From positions 17,016,379-17,080,378 of the forward strand of contig OX453281.1 of NCBI GenBank assembly GCA_949710005.1: a DNA stretch of 64,000 nt, read 5' to 3'. Under the pieces are notes generated by a model. The model worked only from the letters and a program-made list of their open reading frames with translations, ran no database searches and was not told the origin of the DNA. This document shows, piece by piece, positions 39,371 through 49,751 of the stretch (positions are counted from its first letter, which is position 1; the number at the start of each line of letters is the position of its first letter). Both the position numbers and the translations under genes were made by a program. Source of the stretch: Ricordea florida (lineage: Eukaryota; Cnidaria; Anthozoa; Corallimorpharia; Ricordeidae).

Positions 39371-39757
39371 GTGATCAGTTGTGGTATAGATCATCAGTTA
39401 CAAAGTGTGATGATAACAAAGACACTAAGTCAGTGCACCAAAAATTTACTAGCTGTATGCATACTTGATAAAGGATTGAGAGTCTTAAGGATTTTAAGAT
39501 CATCACTAACATTTTTTGCAAAAATGCAAGAAAGACTTGTTTGGTATGATTTGTCAGCTGGGCAATTTACATGGTTTTGTTCATTATCAGCTGCAGAATC
39601 AAGGTGGATATTTCTGTTGAAAACATTAAATAGACTTGTAGCAACGAAAGTCAGACCTTATTCAGTGTTAGAAACATTGCACACACAGACAGTGAGCAAC
39701 AGGATACCAGAACTACATTTGGTTTTGGCTCCATTTAATCCTGTACCCTTATGTTAA
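39371..39757 (+). pseudogene. Possible Helitron-like N-domain fragment
   Basis: 128 open codons; the block GQFTWFCSLSAAESRWIFLL resembles the 'TWFxTLSAADxxW' block of Helitron replication proteins. The rest is not recognised. The ATG-like start is not firm. Low certainty, and it may be a chance match. It lies inside the Polinton boundaries. Confidence 0.3.
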
Positions 39758-40145
39758 GTTATCAAATTTTTTAACAACTGTGTGCTTGCCACCTGCCTTA
39801 TAACTGATGCCTAGTGTAGTCAAATGATTGGCGTCATGTACTCACTGTATGTTTATTTCAAAAAGGTACTCAGCTCCCAGCTGGTCACATTTATGTTGTG
39901 ATTATAGATTATTCAAATTATTTTCAAGTTCATTCAATCACAACTATGAAAAAACACTTCGTTAATTTTAAAATTATTTCTTTTTTCTCTATTTTGTAAA
40001 CATATCCACGAGTTCACCATAGTCCTACTTTGATTTTGTAGTGACGTATTCTTCACTACCTTCTACACATTCAGTCATCTTCCTTTGTTTAACACAATAA
40101 CTCAACATAAATCTTCACACACAGCATAATTTACATATATAGGCA

Positions 40146-40650
40146 TTAGAACCTAATCTCACCCATAGATAAGGCAATCTTGTGTGGATCAAGGTATCTG
40201 CATATTACTAAAATTATAGTAAAAAGGTGTTTCTTTCCAAGATTGGACATATATTCAGGTTCTTCTACCAAAGGGTGGACATCATTGATAATGATATGCA
40301 GTGCACTAACTCTTTGCCTGCGTACTTCAGGATTTTTAAACACGGGATGAAGTGTTTCCTCACAGCAACGAATATAAATCAGGCATATATCATAATCAGA
40401 CTCAATATATTTACAATCCATTTGGAGAATATAAGCCTCATTGTTACCACATTTATCATTAAGCGTTAAACGAAAATGTACAAACACTTCTCCAGGTAAT
40501 TAAGTCACATACCAAATCATCGACAACGTCTTCATTGGTTTGGTAGAAGTAAGATAAACCCAACCCATAAATATCAGTTATTTTATATCCATCTTCAACT
40601 AATTTAGGTTTAAAAATCACTTCGGCGACTAACTTTTGCACGGTTTCCAT
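40146..40650 (-). pseudogene. Inward-facing ORF next to the Polinton right terminal repeat, frameshifted
   Basis: An ATG at 40650, 25 bp inside the right terminal repeat, opens METVQKLVAEVIFKPKLVED and YGLGLSYFYQTNEDVVDDL. Around 40490-40510 the frame shifts, and VHFRLTLNDKCGNNEAYILQ continues to a stop near 40146. One indel would join them (about 165 residues). No family recognised. Position beside the terminal repeat suggests an original element gene. Confidence 0.5.
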
Positions 40651-40674
40651 CGTAATGTTATTATTTCTCTGAGT

Positions 40675-41022
40675 ATTTTTTGGGACAATTATTAAATATA
40701 TGTCTTAGAATTATTATCGTGTCTATATGCTGGATATATGAGACTGATTCTGGATTGACTGGATTAGACTTTGATTTTGGACTACGTTTGGAGTAGACTT
40801 TGATTATCTATCCTGGATTACCTTGACTATACTTTTGTTCCGACCCTGAATAAACTGGATTAACTCGATTATACTTCTATTCTGATCGTAGATTAACTTT
40901 GATTCTGAATAAACTGGATTAACTTTATAATACTTTGATTCTGATCATCGGAAGATTCTAGCACAAAAAATTATTTATCCATGTTTAAATTTTTTCTCTG
41001 AACCTGCCGATTACTACATCAA
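40675..41022 (-). repeat. Polinton right terminal inverted repeat
   Basis: Reverse complement of the left repeat, about 50 bp longer through extra internal copies of GGATTAACT/GATTCTGA-type units. Ends TTACTACATCAA at 41022. Confidence 0.85.
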
Positions 41023-42436
41023 GGGTAACTTTAGGAAAAACATTTTGATTTAATTATCAATGCATGAGCAAATTCTGTCTGTAATAAATTTAAGCTGATT
41101 TATGTATACACGCTCTAACTACAAGTATATGGCAAAGGTAATCTTCACAAAAATCCAACCATCATGATTGGTTCTGCTTTTAGTCTGGATTTTGCCACAC
41201 AACTGGTTTCCATGGATCAGTTACATGGATTTTCCACCTGACTAAAGGTTCAGCCACACAACAAAATTATCTCTTTTCCAAACAATTTTGTCCCTTGCTC
41301 ACACAGGTTTTGCTTGACTGCATGTGCTTCTATGCCCTTTAAATTTCTCTGCTGATGATTGGTGATGTGGCTGCATTGAGAAGCTGCTACGTACTGCACA
41401 AAGTGGAAAGTGGAAGTTTACAACTGGAGTCACTACACTCGTGATGATTCACCTTTGCTCTGCCATCCCAGTACGTTTAGTGGTGAACATTTCTCTTTAC
41501 CTAATATCGCTTACTCTTGTTTACTTCATTGTGACCAGGCTTACCTTCTGTTTGTAATGAGCCATTTGTCTTATCCTTACTTTTCCCTGGGAAAAAAAAC
41601 AGATCGTTATATAGAAATGCACTTCACAATAACTATATAATTAGCAAGATCTTTTCTAGGAGATCAGACAGCAAATATTTTAACTGCCCGCTACTGGCAC
41701 ATTTTGAACCACGAGGCCTTATTAGACTTAATCATTGGGCTGTGTGAGGCTTTAACATTTGAAATGTTGAAATTTAATGAGAAGATGCTGCAGTCCCTGC
41801 CCTCACATAATATGTTTTATATTTGTTCCTTTCCCCTTCATGAGTTGCTCTGGTAATTGCTGAACACCTTTCTTTATTTTTAAGAATCAAAATAGATATT
41901 TTCTTTAACCACTAAATGTCTTGACAAGCCATCTATCATTGCATCACACTTTTTCCGTGGAATGCCTGTGGCAGGCCACGGTGAGGTTTCGCCGGGGTTT
42001 CTTTTTTTTTGAACGTCAAAATGTAGTAAGGGTAAGTTAAAGCCACTTCAACTTACCCTTACTATATTTTGACGTCGTCATTTTGACGTTGTCATTTTAA
42101 GCCATATCCCACAACCACGGCAAATTTGATTGACAATGAAATCCACGTGACGGCTGAAACTATTTTTATTGGGTAAACTTGGAAGCACATGCAAGATGAC
42201 ATGATTTTGACAAGAGTAAACATATATGCGCCGTTATTTCGAGAGCTAGCGAGGATTAGCGTTCAGGAAATAAACCGAAGGTAAGACATTTTCGAAGGTG
42301 TCTTGACCTTGTGTATTGAATTGAACTGTGAAAACGGATTGCATAGAGTTCGCGGATCACACGTTCGAATTCCGTGTTGTGATACACATCGAACGAACGA
42401 GTTCACTGTTCATTCGGCCTACGTGCCTAACGCTTA
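41023..42436. other. Region between the Polinton and the Harbinger MITE
   Basis: No gene recognised. 41212-41340 resembles the left Polinton flank. 42005-42075 has AACGTCAAAATGTAGTAAGGG facing CAACTTACCCTTACTATATT, an inverted repeat whose motif recurs at 61441 and 61699. Confidence 0.4.
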
Positions 42437-42582
42437 GGGCCTGTTTACAAGCAGGTAGGGTAACCCTAGTGCTAGGGTTACCCTAGCGCTCCCACATTTC
42501 GTCTTTTTTTCATCAACGTGTTTACAAGGCAGCTAGGGTTACCCTAGCACTAGGGTTACCCTACCTGCTTGTAAACAGGCCC
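42437..42582 (+). mobile_element. 146-bp Harbinger-type MITE with TAGGGTTACCCTA arms
   Basis: The inverted ends GGGCCTGTTTACAAGCAGG face each other across about 40 bp, flanked by TTA on both sides (the PIF/Harbinger target). The arms contain nested palindromes (CTAGTGCTAGGGTTACCCTA). This is not telomeric sequence, although TAGGGTTA looks similar. Confidence 0.8.
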
Positions 42583-43329
42583 TTAGTCTAAACAAAAAGT
42601 TTGAAGCAACTTTTACACACGATATCCACTGGATCAGTATATTCACAAATCAAGGAGTCCATCACGGAAAACATAGACACCAACCATTTCAAAAATTGGC
42701 TGAAATATTTGTTGTTTTGCAATTGAAGATATTTAAGCTTCGGGAGTTTTACTCTATCTGAAACTTACACAGTTCAATCCACGAGTCGACAATCATGCTA
42801 CGTCTATGTTAAAGGTTTTGTGTATTCTTGCTGGCATTCAGCTTACCTTTTCACCAAATAATAATAAGCACACATTATCAATGGCAATATACCAGTTCGT
42901 ACCAAAGAAACAGTCAGTTTAAACTGTCAGTTTACTTTGACCCGGGCTTCCCTTCTCGCCATGTCAGTGAAAAGTAGTTCAATCTTACATATCAAGAATA
43001 AGTGAATTTGACAAGAATTATATATTTCCGATCACGAATGTTCGCCGCAATATTGTTCGCTCTTGCAGGCTAGGCTGGTACCCATTCCTCAAACGTCACT
43101 ATACTCTCAGATTTAATGTTGGTGTTAAGTTATTTACAGTATTCTTCAAGGTCCAATTTGATTAACATATTTCTATCATCTGAATATTGGATACTTTTAT
43201 CCATTTATTCAGACTTATTAGTATTATATTATTAGTATGATGGTGTTAGACTGCTGTATTCATTTTGTGTTTCCTTTCATTTTGAAGTATCATTGGTCAT
43301 GACTTTTACTTCTTTGGTGGCTCCTAAAG
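42583..43329. other. Region left of the hAT element
   Basis: I see no gene, repeat or site that I can support here. Confidence 0.3.
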
Positions 43330-43631
43330 TAGGCATTTGCCGATTGTGCTAGTAAAAGTGGCATATTATGCTGGTGGCAGTGCTCGTTTTTTGCCCAAAT
43401 TATGCTCGCTTTTCAAAATTATGCTACTTTTTTAAAAAATTATTCTGTGCACAAACTTCACAACTCACAAGACAAGTTTGAAAATGTATTTTATTAAAAC
43501 AAATACAGCGAAAACTAAACCATGCAGTTTCTGACAAAGCCCTGGATAACAAATTTAACATTGAATAATCTCGCTCGTTTCTGAACCACGTAGTCCGGCT
43601 TGACTTCTCTAATTCGTTCTCTAACAGTTAA

Positions 43632-45625
43632 TTAGCGCTTGTTATATTGAAGCATCACACTTGCTTGCAAGTAATCTGCAAGTGCACGATCTTGTTGATC
43701 ATTGAATGAAGCTGCCAGGATGCTGAATACTCTCTCTGCGGCAGCAGACGGTGGTTGGACCAACAGTATTTTCTTCACTGCCATGGACCAATTTGGGAGA
43801 CGGTCTGCGTGGGCCTGCCACCACTCCACCTTCTTTTCCTCTTGTTCAATGACCACATCCTGAGCAGCAGCGACGTACTGTTGAAGCTCTCTAATTAGGC
43901 CATTGATAGTTGCATCATTGTCGAGGAAAGGGAAAATCCTTAGGGCTTCTACTGTAGCGGGTGTAGGCCTCATCCATTGAACGGCAACTGGACACATGAT
44001 TCTTGCAGCTTTGAAGGCCGTGACTGTGTCATAGAGCTTCACGTTAAACTTCTGCAAGAACCAAAGTATAGCCGGCTGTACACAAGCTTTTGCCTTCCGT
44101 TCTAGATCCGCGGCTCTCTGAGTAGCATCTTCGTTGGCAATTGCGGCAGCAACTGCGCGTACATTAGGAAAGTGCGGAGCTTGGCATGCCTCGGCGACAG
44201 CCTTTAACTTCTCGTAGCATGAAAACACAAGGGGCCCGTCACCTTCCAAGTAGTATGTAGCTTTGACAAAATGCTCTCCTACATCAATGGTCACAGCCAA
44301 CTCGAGCTTAAGATCGACAAGGCGCTGAGGATCTGAGAGTATAGCTCGAAGCTGTGCCACAATCTTTGGAGCAATGTTCTCTACTTCCGCATCATTCAGG
44401 AATCCAGCAACGTCTCCAAACTGCTCCAGTAGCTGCCTGTAAACTTGCCATTTTGACCACCAGCGTGTTTCGCTATACGATTTCGGCTTTCGATCGGTTA
44501 GATCCTGCCATGCCAACTTTGCTTTATGGCTGTGACTGAATAAGCGTACCCACAGGTTTCCAAACTCCAAAAGAGTAGGAATTTCCAGATGTTTGCCAAC
44601 ATTATTGAGCGTGTGGGAAAAGCAGACAATGTTCAACATCTTTGGGAAGATGAATGCTATCCGATCCAATGCTGCTTGATTGACACTTGCTCCATCCCTC
44701 ATCGCTGCAAGCAAAGAGTTCGCCTTGATCCCAAATTCAACGCAAAGGGCTTCGTTGAGAACTCTTGCTAGTTCTTCTGAATTCACCGACTTTGAGCAAA
44801 TATCAATTCTTATAAGACGCTGTGTTATCATCCAGTCATCATTAATAAAGCGAAGGATTATCGCAATAATCAATCAATCAATAAACTTTATTAATGTGTC
44901 AAGGCCACATAGCCTGGGAAAATCCCATACTAATTTGGGGACACAATAATAGCCTCACCTTGCCTGGTGCTCCCGTTAAATATTACTGAAACGTCCCTTG
45001 TCATATCTTCTCCTGGCAAAGACAGTTCCTTCTTTATTCTCTCCACTTCTTGCTTGAAAATAAGAGAAACATACTGTCCGAGATGCGCACTATGAGTGAG
45101 GCGATACCCATTTTTCTCCAGCAAAGGACGTAGCCTGTCTACCTTCCCGATTGGAATCCCTGCTTTCAAAAATTCCTCCACTACTTCCTGTCGGTATGCT
45201 TGCCCAGCCAACGGCAGCGTGTTGTCTTTACGAGTCTTCTCTCTGCTGAGTGCTTCGGCTATCGTTTGTTCTCTTAACCTTGATCTCTTCAGCGCATCTT
45301 TCCCTTTGCCATGTTTTCTTGAACTACAATGTGATGCTAAAATGCTCTTTTTGGATGATACAATTTCTCTGCAGGCATTGCAAAAGATCGTTGTGCCTCT
45401 GACACTCAGTTGCTGATCAGGGAACTGATTAATACGATCTTGCAAAGGGACATTTTTCACATTAGTGACATTACTCGTCCCCCTCCTCTTGTATTTTCCA
45501 GTGGTGGATTCGAGGCGTCTATCCCGGGCAAGTTGTGCAGGCTTTGGTCTATCCTCTCTGTTCTCGCTTCCTTGTAAACTATGTAAGTTCACTGCACTTG
45601 ACTCGTTTGGCGTGGCGGCCGCCAT
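43632..45625 (-). pseudogene. hAT transposase, about 637 codons, interrupted by an 80-bp insertion
   Basis: Transposase of the element above. The N-terminal part (45625-44951) has an ATG, a basic region and a C2H2 finger (FCNAC...HCSSRKHGKGK), then HSAHLGQYVSLIFKQEVERI. The C-terminal part (44870-43632) has AAMRDGASVNQAALDRI, NIVCFSHTLNNVGKHLEIP and the hAT dimerisation end PSAAAERVFSILAASFND. Removing the 80 bp restores one frame (spacing checks as a multiple of 3). At the place of the first catalytic Asp (usual FDGTT/S) the sequence has VIFNGST, so Asn replaces Asp, which should kill activity independently. Confidence 0.85.
44871..44950 (-). mobile_element. 73-bp retroelement 3' end inserted in the hAT transposase
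   Basis: Reads on the minus strand TGTCCCCAAATTAGTATGGG to AATAAAGTTTATTGATTGAT, i.e. a 3' untranslated end with a polyadenylation-like AATAAA and a (TTGA)n tail. CAATAAT at 44864-44870 and 44944-44950 is a 7-bp target duplication. It is an extremely 5'-truncated LINE or a SINE tail. It breaks the transposase frame. Confidence 0.85.
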
Positions 45626-45999
45626 TTTGAAACGAGCACTTGGAGAAAGACTAAGGAGTCTGGGACCGAGACACAGACTTCCGGTTCCGTTTCATCGAAT
45701 TCCCGCGGTATCTCAACACAACTAAAAAGCAATCGCAAAATAGGAGTGGAACCAACTGTTAATAGTAATCTATCGTTTTTAGTAGCTGAGATCTTCGTTT
45801 TCTTGAATTATTCTAAAATTGCGCTATTAAGACAAGAAAATATACGGATTATGCTAGCAGTGCTACTTTTGGAAAAAGGGCAAAAATTATGCTCAATTCC
45901 TCAGATTATGCCAAAAATTATGCTAGCACAATCGGCAAGAGCCTATCCTAAAGGAGCCGTTTGTTTGTTTATAAACATTTGTTTCGGGATTCAGCTTTC

Positions 46000-47766
46000 T
46001 ACTGGTCCATTCAGGTAGGAGCAGGCCATCAGTAGCTGTCTTGCAGATCTTTGACTGTTTTCGCACTGTTTTCTAAGTTCAAAGATGGGACCCTGTAACA
46101 GCCGGTACTGGTGACGCTGAATCCTTCTCAGTTTTTTTTCTCTGAAACAAGCCAGACCTAAATGCCAGGTAACCTACAAGTAGCTTCTCTGTGTAGAAGA
46201 CTTATCAAGACGTACATGGGGAGCTGTCCAAGTTGACTTGCCCCGGTTGAGCCCATGTCACCCCTCTATGTCGTTGTTTGTCCGGATCGCTTTCTTGAAG
46301 GTCGACCACTCTGCCGGGGTCCAGGTATTGCCTGTGATCCAGGTACCAGATACATATTCTATGAACGGGACGAGGGACGGAGAGGCCTGATCTTGCTAGT
46401 GGTCAGACTCTCTTCTTATCTCGTTCTCTGGTAAGAAGGGTAACGCCATCACTCTTCGTACAAAGGTGTACGTACCGCGATCACTCCGGTAGGCAGCCTG
46501 CAGGACAAGTTATTGAAGCTACAAAAAAAACAATGAGCAGTTATTACAAGACATGTTTATTGCAAAAAGGAGTCATTCTGACACAATCTATCGTCTTAAA
46601 TCCCAGTGATTCTCTTCCTTTGTAATGTATTGTAAATGTTCTGAGGAACTCATTCAACTGTCTCACCAAATGTGAACTAAAAATTTATTTTTTTCTTTTC
46701 CACAGACTTAATCATACCTTTCTTCATAGGGCTTGCATCCAATGGAATGTACAACCCTGTATAGTAGCCTGTGGAAGTTCTTTTCGGATGGCTGCCCAAA
46801 CGGCCTTCTCAAAATCCAGTGTTACTTGCTTTACCACTGGTGGTAAAGGGAGGGCTTCCAAAACTGCCTAGAAAACTTTGCTGTAGTCCCTCTCCTTTTA
46901 ACCTGACATCAGGACAAAGACTAGGGGTACTTCTTTCGCGTAATCGTTCTTCCGTACAAATGCGTTGATTGACAGTAGCTGACTAAAGGGGTGTCGACAC
47001 AGCTTAAATGTCCCGTCGACGTACCAGTGCTTGGCCTTGGCTAAGATGTCGAGCGCGAACTGTAAATCCTTGGGGTCTTTAGGCCGAAATCGCTGGCGGA
47101 GGCGACTGGCAGCTCTAGCTATTTATTCGGGCTTGCCGGCCAGACTGGGACGGGGACCATCGGGAATATCTTCAAGAAGCACCTGATTGATCGAAAACCT
47201 ATGGGTTATTGTGCCGGTAAACCCACAGAAAAGAGAAACATTTTCTACTAACCTTAAATAAATAACTACAAATAACAAACTAACCTTTGGTCTTTTGCTG
47301 CATAGCCAGTCAGTGGCTTGAGCTTGACACCGCTTAACACTGTACCTATACCCTCGACTGTCGATCATCTTCGGTTTTCCTTTCGTGCTGCTGGTCGACA
47401 CCTCAAAGTTGACAGTAGATGGAGAATCATCTGGTTGGTCCGCTTGCGGCGGCTCCGCAATCGATGACTCGTCTAGGTCTGGATCGTCTACAGGAACAGG
47501 TGGGTCATAGACCTTGGACATGAGATCAGAAGGTACATCCAACTCCACTGGGGTACTTTCTACGACAGGTGAGGTATTGGTTGAGGGAAGTCACAGATAC
47601 TGCAGCACCAATCGATTGAAGTGCCAGTCTTGACTGCGTCACGATACTCGCTTTGAGAAATGCCAGTGCCGCAGGTACGATGTTGCCAACGAAAACAACC
47701 ATCGCACTGGAGAGCTTCTTGACGAGGCCTCACTGGTAGACGACAGGAAATGCACGGCGAAGACAT
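46000..47766 (-). pseudogene. MULE transposase with PHD and FLYWCH-like domains, decayed
   Basis: From 47766: MSSPCISCRLPV, a PHD-type zinc finger (CDGCFRWQHRTC...CCSIC), a short acidic linker, then a FLYWCH-like block (SRGYRYSVKRCQAQATDWLC) up to a possible donor AAG|GTTAGT. After a gap come EDIPDGPRPSLAGKPE, then minus-strand MULE blocks ARAASRLRQRFRPKD, WYVDGTFKLCRHPF (catalytic Asp), LSINAFVRK, TLDFEKAVWAA (second Asp) and further on TNNDxEGWH-like and LISLLHREAT remnants near 46220-46290. Stops and frameshifts are numerous. The fusion of PHD, FLYWCH and MULE is a known cnidarian transposon layout as far as I recall. Confidence 0.7.
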
Positions 47767-48390
47767 TTTATTTGAATGGAGTTCAATCGCGATAAGATAT
47801 CGACTTGCTTGTTGTAGCTAATAAGCTGAAATGAATACCCCTGGAATGGCCCTTTTATGCTTTCTATGGGACCAAAAATCCCGTATAGGGCAATTGCCAT
47901 TGGAAGATGAGAAACAAATGATCAATGTTTTAATTAAGTTAAGCGGACCTGTTAGGAAAACATCCCCCTTTTACCTGTAGCTTCATTAAGCGTCCTTTAA
48001 CGGGACATTTAAATTCCACAGTGAATTAGTAACGCTTTTTTTACTTTGGTTGTAGCGTGGATGGCCTTTTGAATTCCCAAAGAAAATACTTAGAATGGTC
48101 GTATTTAGATAAAAACATTTGAAAATTAAGAAAGAGAGAAAAGCGCCGCGAATCGTTAATGCATCAAACGATCATGATCGAAAATATATTCACTTCTTGA
48201 TTAGGCTGTATTCATTATGTATGCTACAGGAGGGCAGAGGATTTTTTTTTCAGCGGCTCGTTTTTTTATATCCCCCCGAAGGTCCATACAAATTTTCATA
48301 ATTCCCCAAGCAATCAGCCGTAAAATGAATACCCCCCCCCCCCTCCTCCCTCACAAGAAATATCAAAATAAATATCTGTATTTACGGTTA
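47767..48390. other. No feature recognised
   Basis: Scattered A/T- and C-homopolymers; I see no gene or repeat here that I can support. Confidence 0.3.
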
Positions 48391-48391
48391 G

Positions 48392-48572
48392 AGACTGAAA
48401 TGAGTGGTTTGTTTACAAATACACGCACGCGCTGGCTGTAAAATGAACGAGAAATTGTCAATACTGCACGAAGCGAAGCTGAGTGCAGTATTGACAATTT
48501 CGAGTTCATTTTACAGCCAGCAAGTGCGTGTATTTGTAAACAAACCAAGAATTTCAAGTCTCTAACCCTTTT
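48392..48572 (+). mobile_element. Hairpin MITE, about 80-bp arms
   Basis: TTTGTTTACAAATACACGCA, CTGGCTGTAAAATGAACGAG and AAATTGTCAATACTGCACGA are mirrored on the right around a GAAGCGAAGC centre. The outer ends are GGTTAGAGACT and AGTCTCTAACC. No coding. Confidence 0.85.
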
Positions 48573-49017
48573 AATATTCAATCTGAGTTCAATGAAATAC
48601 AAAACATTTTGAAACACTTGCAAACCTGCTTGAGCCGGCCATTTTGATGCCAGCCGTTGTGTGATGGCATGATGTATTCTCATTAGTGCACGGTTACTAG
48701 GTGATGACGTGACGTATCACAAAATCACGTGATTGAGTTTAGCCAATCACGCGCATGGATTTAGTACATTGAATGAAGATTAAATATTAAAATAGTATAA
48801 TAGTACACCATATATGTTTGTTAAAACTATTACAAAAGCTAGACAGAATCTTACAAAAAATAAGCATCCCCCAAGGAGATATTTATACAATTTTCACATC
48901 CCCCCTTTTTTTGCTCTAAAAATTTGAGAAACCCCTCCAAGAAAAATCCTCTGCCACCCCCACCCCCCTGTAGGATACATAATGATGCAGCCTTAGTAAA
49001 AATGAAACAGAGTTTTA

Positions 49018-49085
49018 GGGTGTCTCGAAAACTCAGACCTCGAAAACTCAGACCCTCTGGGTGTCTCGAAAACTCAGACCCTTAA
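49018..49085 (+). repeat. Short tandem repeat GTGTCTCGAAAACTCAGACC
   Basis: The phrase CTCGAAAACTCAGACC occurs three times within 68 bp. Local duplication only. Confidence 0.8.
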
Positions 49086-49751
49086 AACTCAATCAAATTC
49101 AAGATAACTTCATAAAAATAAACAAGTGTGATCTCATTCAACTAAACAAATTCAATCAATTTCAACAAAATTAAAAATCCGATCACAATCAACAAAAAGA
49201 AATTGACCGGATTCAACAGCTTGCGATCACAGTCAAGCAGCAAATTCGATCAGATTCAAGAAGGGCGAGAAAGTCTCTACGGGGTTAATGTCAATTGGGG
49301 CTTGCCCTGTTTCTTCCTCCTGTCATAAATCGTTTGTAAAATATATCTAATTTTTGTGACGAAAATAAAACTAAACTATTAAATAGATTTAGGCAAGCCT
49401 AAAAGCGGAGCTCCTCACACAGACCCTCACACATTGAAAATGCTGTCACTAAAGTTATTAAATACGCCTGGTGTACGCAACTACTTAAAGAAGATTCGAT
49501 AGCTGAAATAAATCGTCAAAAAAAAAACCATCTAGCTCGCGACTCAACGGAAGAGCCATTGCGCGAAAAACAAAGCCTCGTTTCGATTTAAGACCTTCTA
49601 AATATCCCAGATGACTATGGCCGCCATGTTGGGGCAACGTCGTCGTCGTCGCTAGGCGCACGCGCCCGCGAGCCATGCCGCTAGCCACGATGACCATGAA
49701 AACTCAAACGCATGGTTTTCTCAATTTCTATCCTCGCACGGTAGTAATGTA

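Larger units (their letters stand above)
28470..41022. mobile_element. Polinton/Maverick relic, 12.5 kb, with inverted terminal repeats
   Basis: Two long inverted repeats (28470-28768 and 40675-41022) bound a region with a broken protein-primed type B DNA polymerase gene and several small ORFs, many with short hydrophobic segments. Polintons are large virus-related self-synthesising transposons; the inverted ends plus polymerase support this call. Integrase, packaging ATPase, protease and capsid genes are not found, so much of the element has been lost. SINEs, MITEs and a 0.9-kb unit have inserted. No clean 6-bp target duplication is visible. Confidence 0.75.
43330..45945 (-). mobile_element. 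hAT transposon, 2.6 kb, with TIRs and 8-bp target duplication
   Basis: Flanked by TCCTAAAG on both sides (43322-43329 and 45946-45953). The ends are TAGGCATTTGCCGATTGTGC on the left and, reversed, TAGGCTCTTGCCGATTGTGC on the right, differing at two positions. Subterminal regions at both ends repeat ATTATGCT (or AGCATAAT) several times, a likely transposase-binding array. The single gene runs on the minus strand. This is the best-defined transposon in the window. Confidence 0.95.

Noticed and set aside
42450-42575. Interstitial telomeric repeats
   Set aside because: TAGGGTTA occurs as palindromic arms of a TTA-flanked MITE, not as a tandem array.
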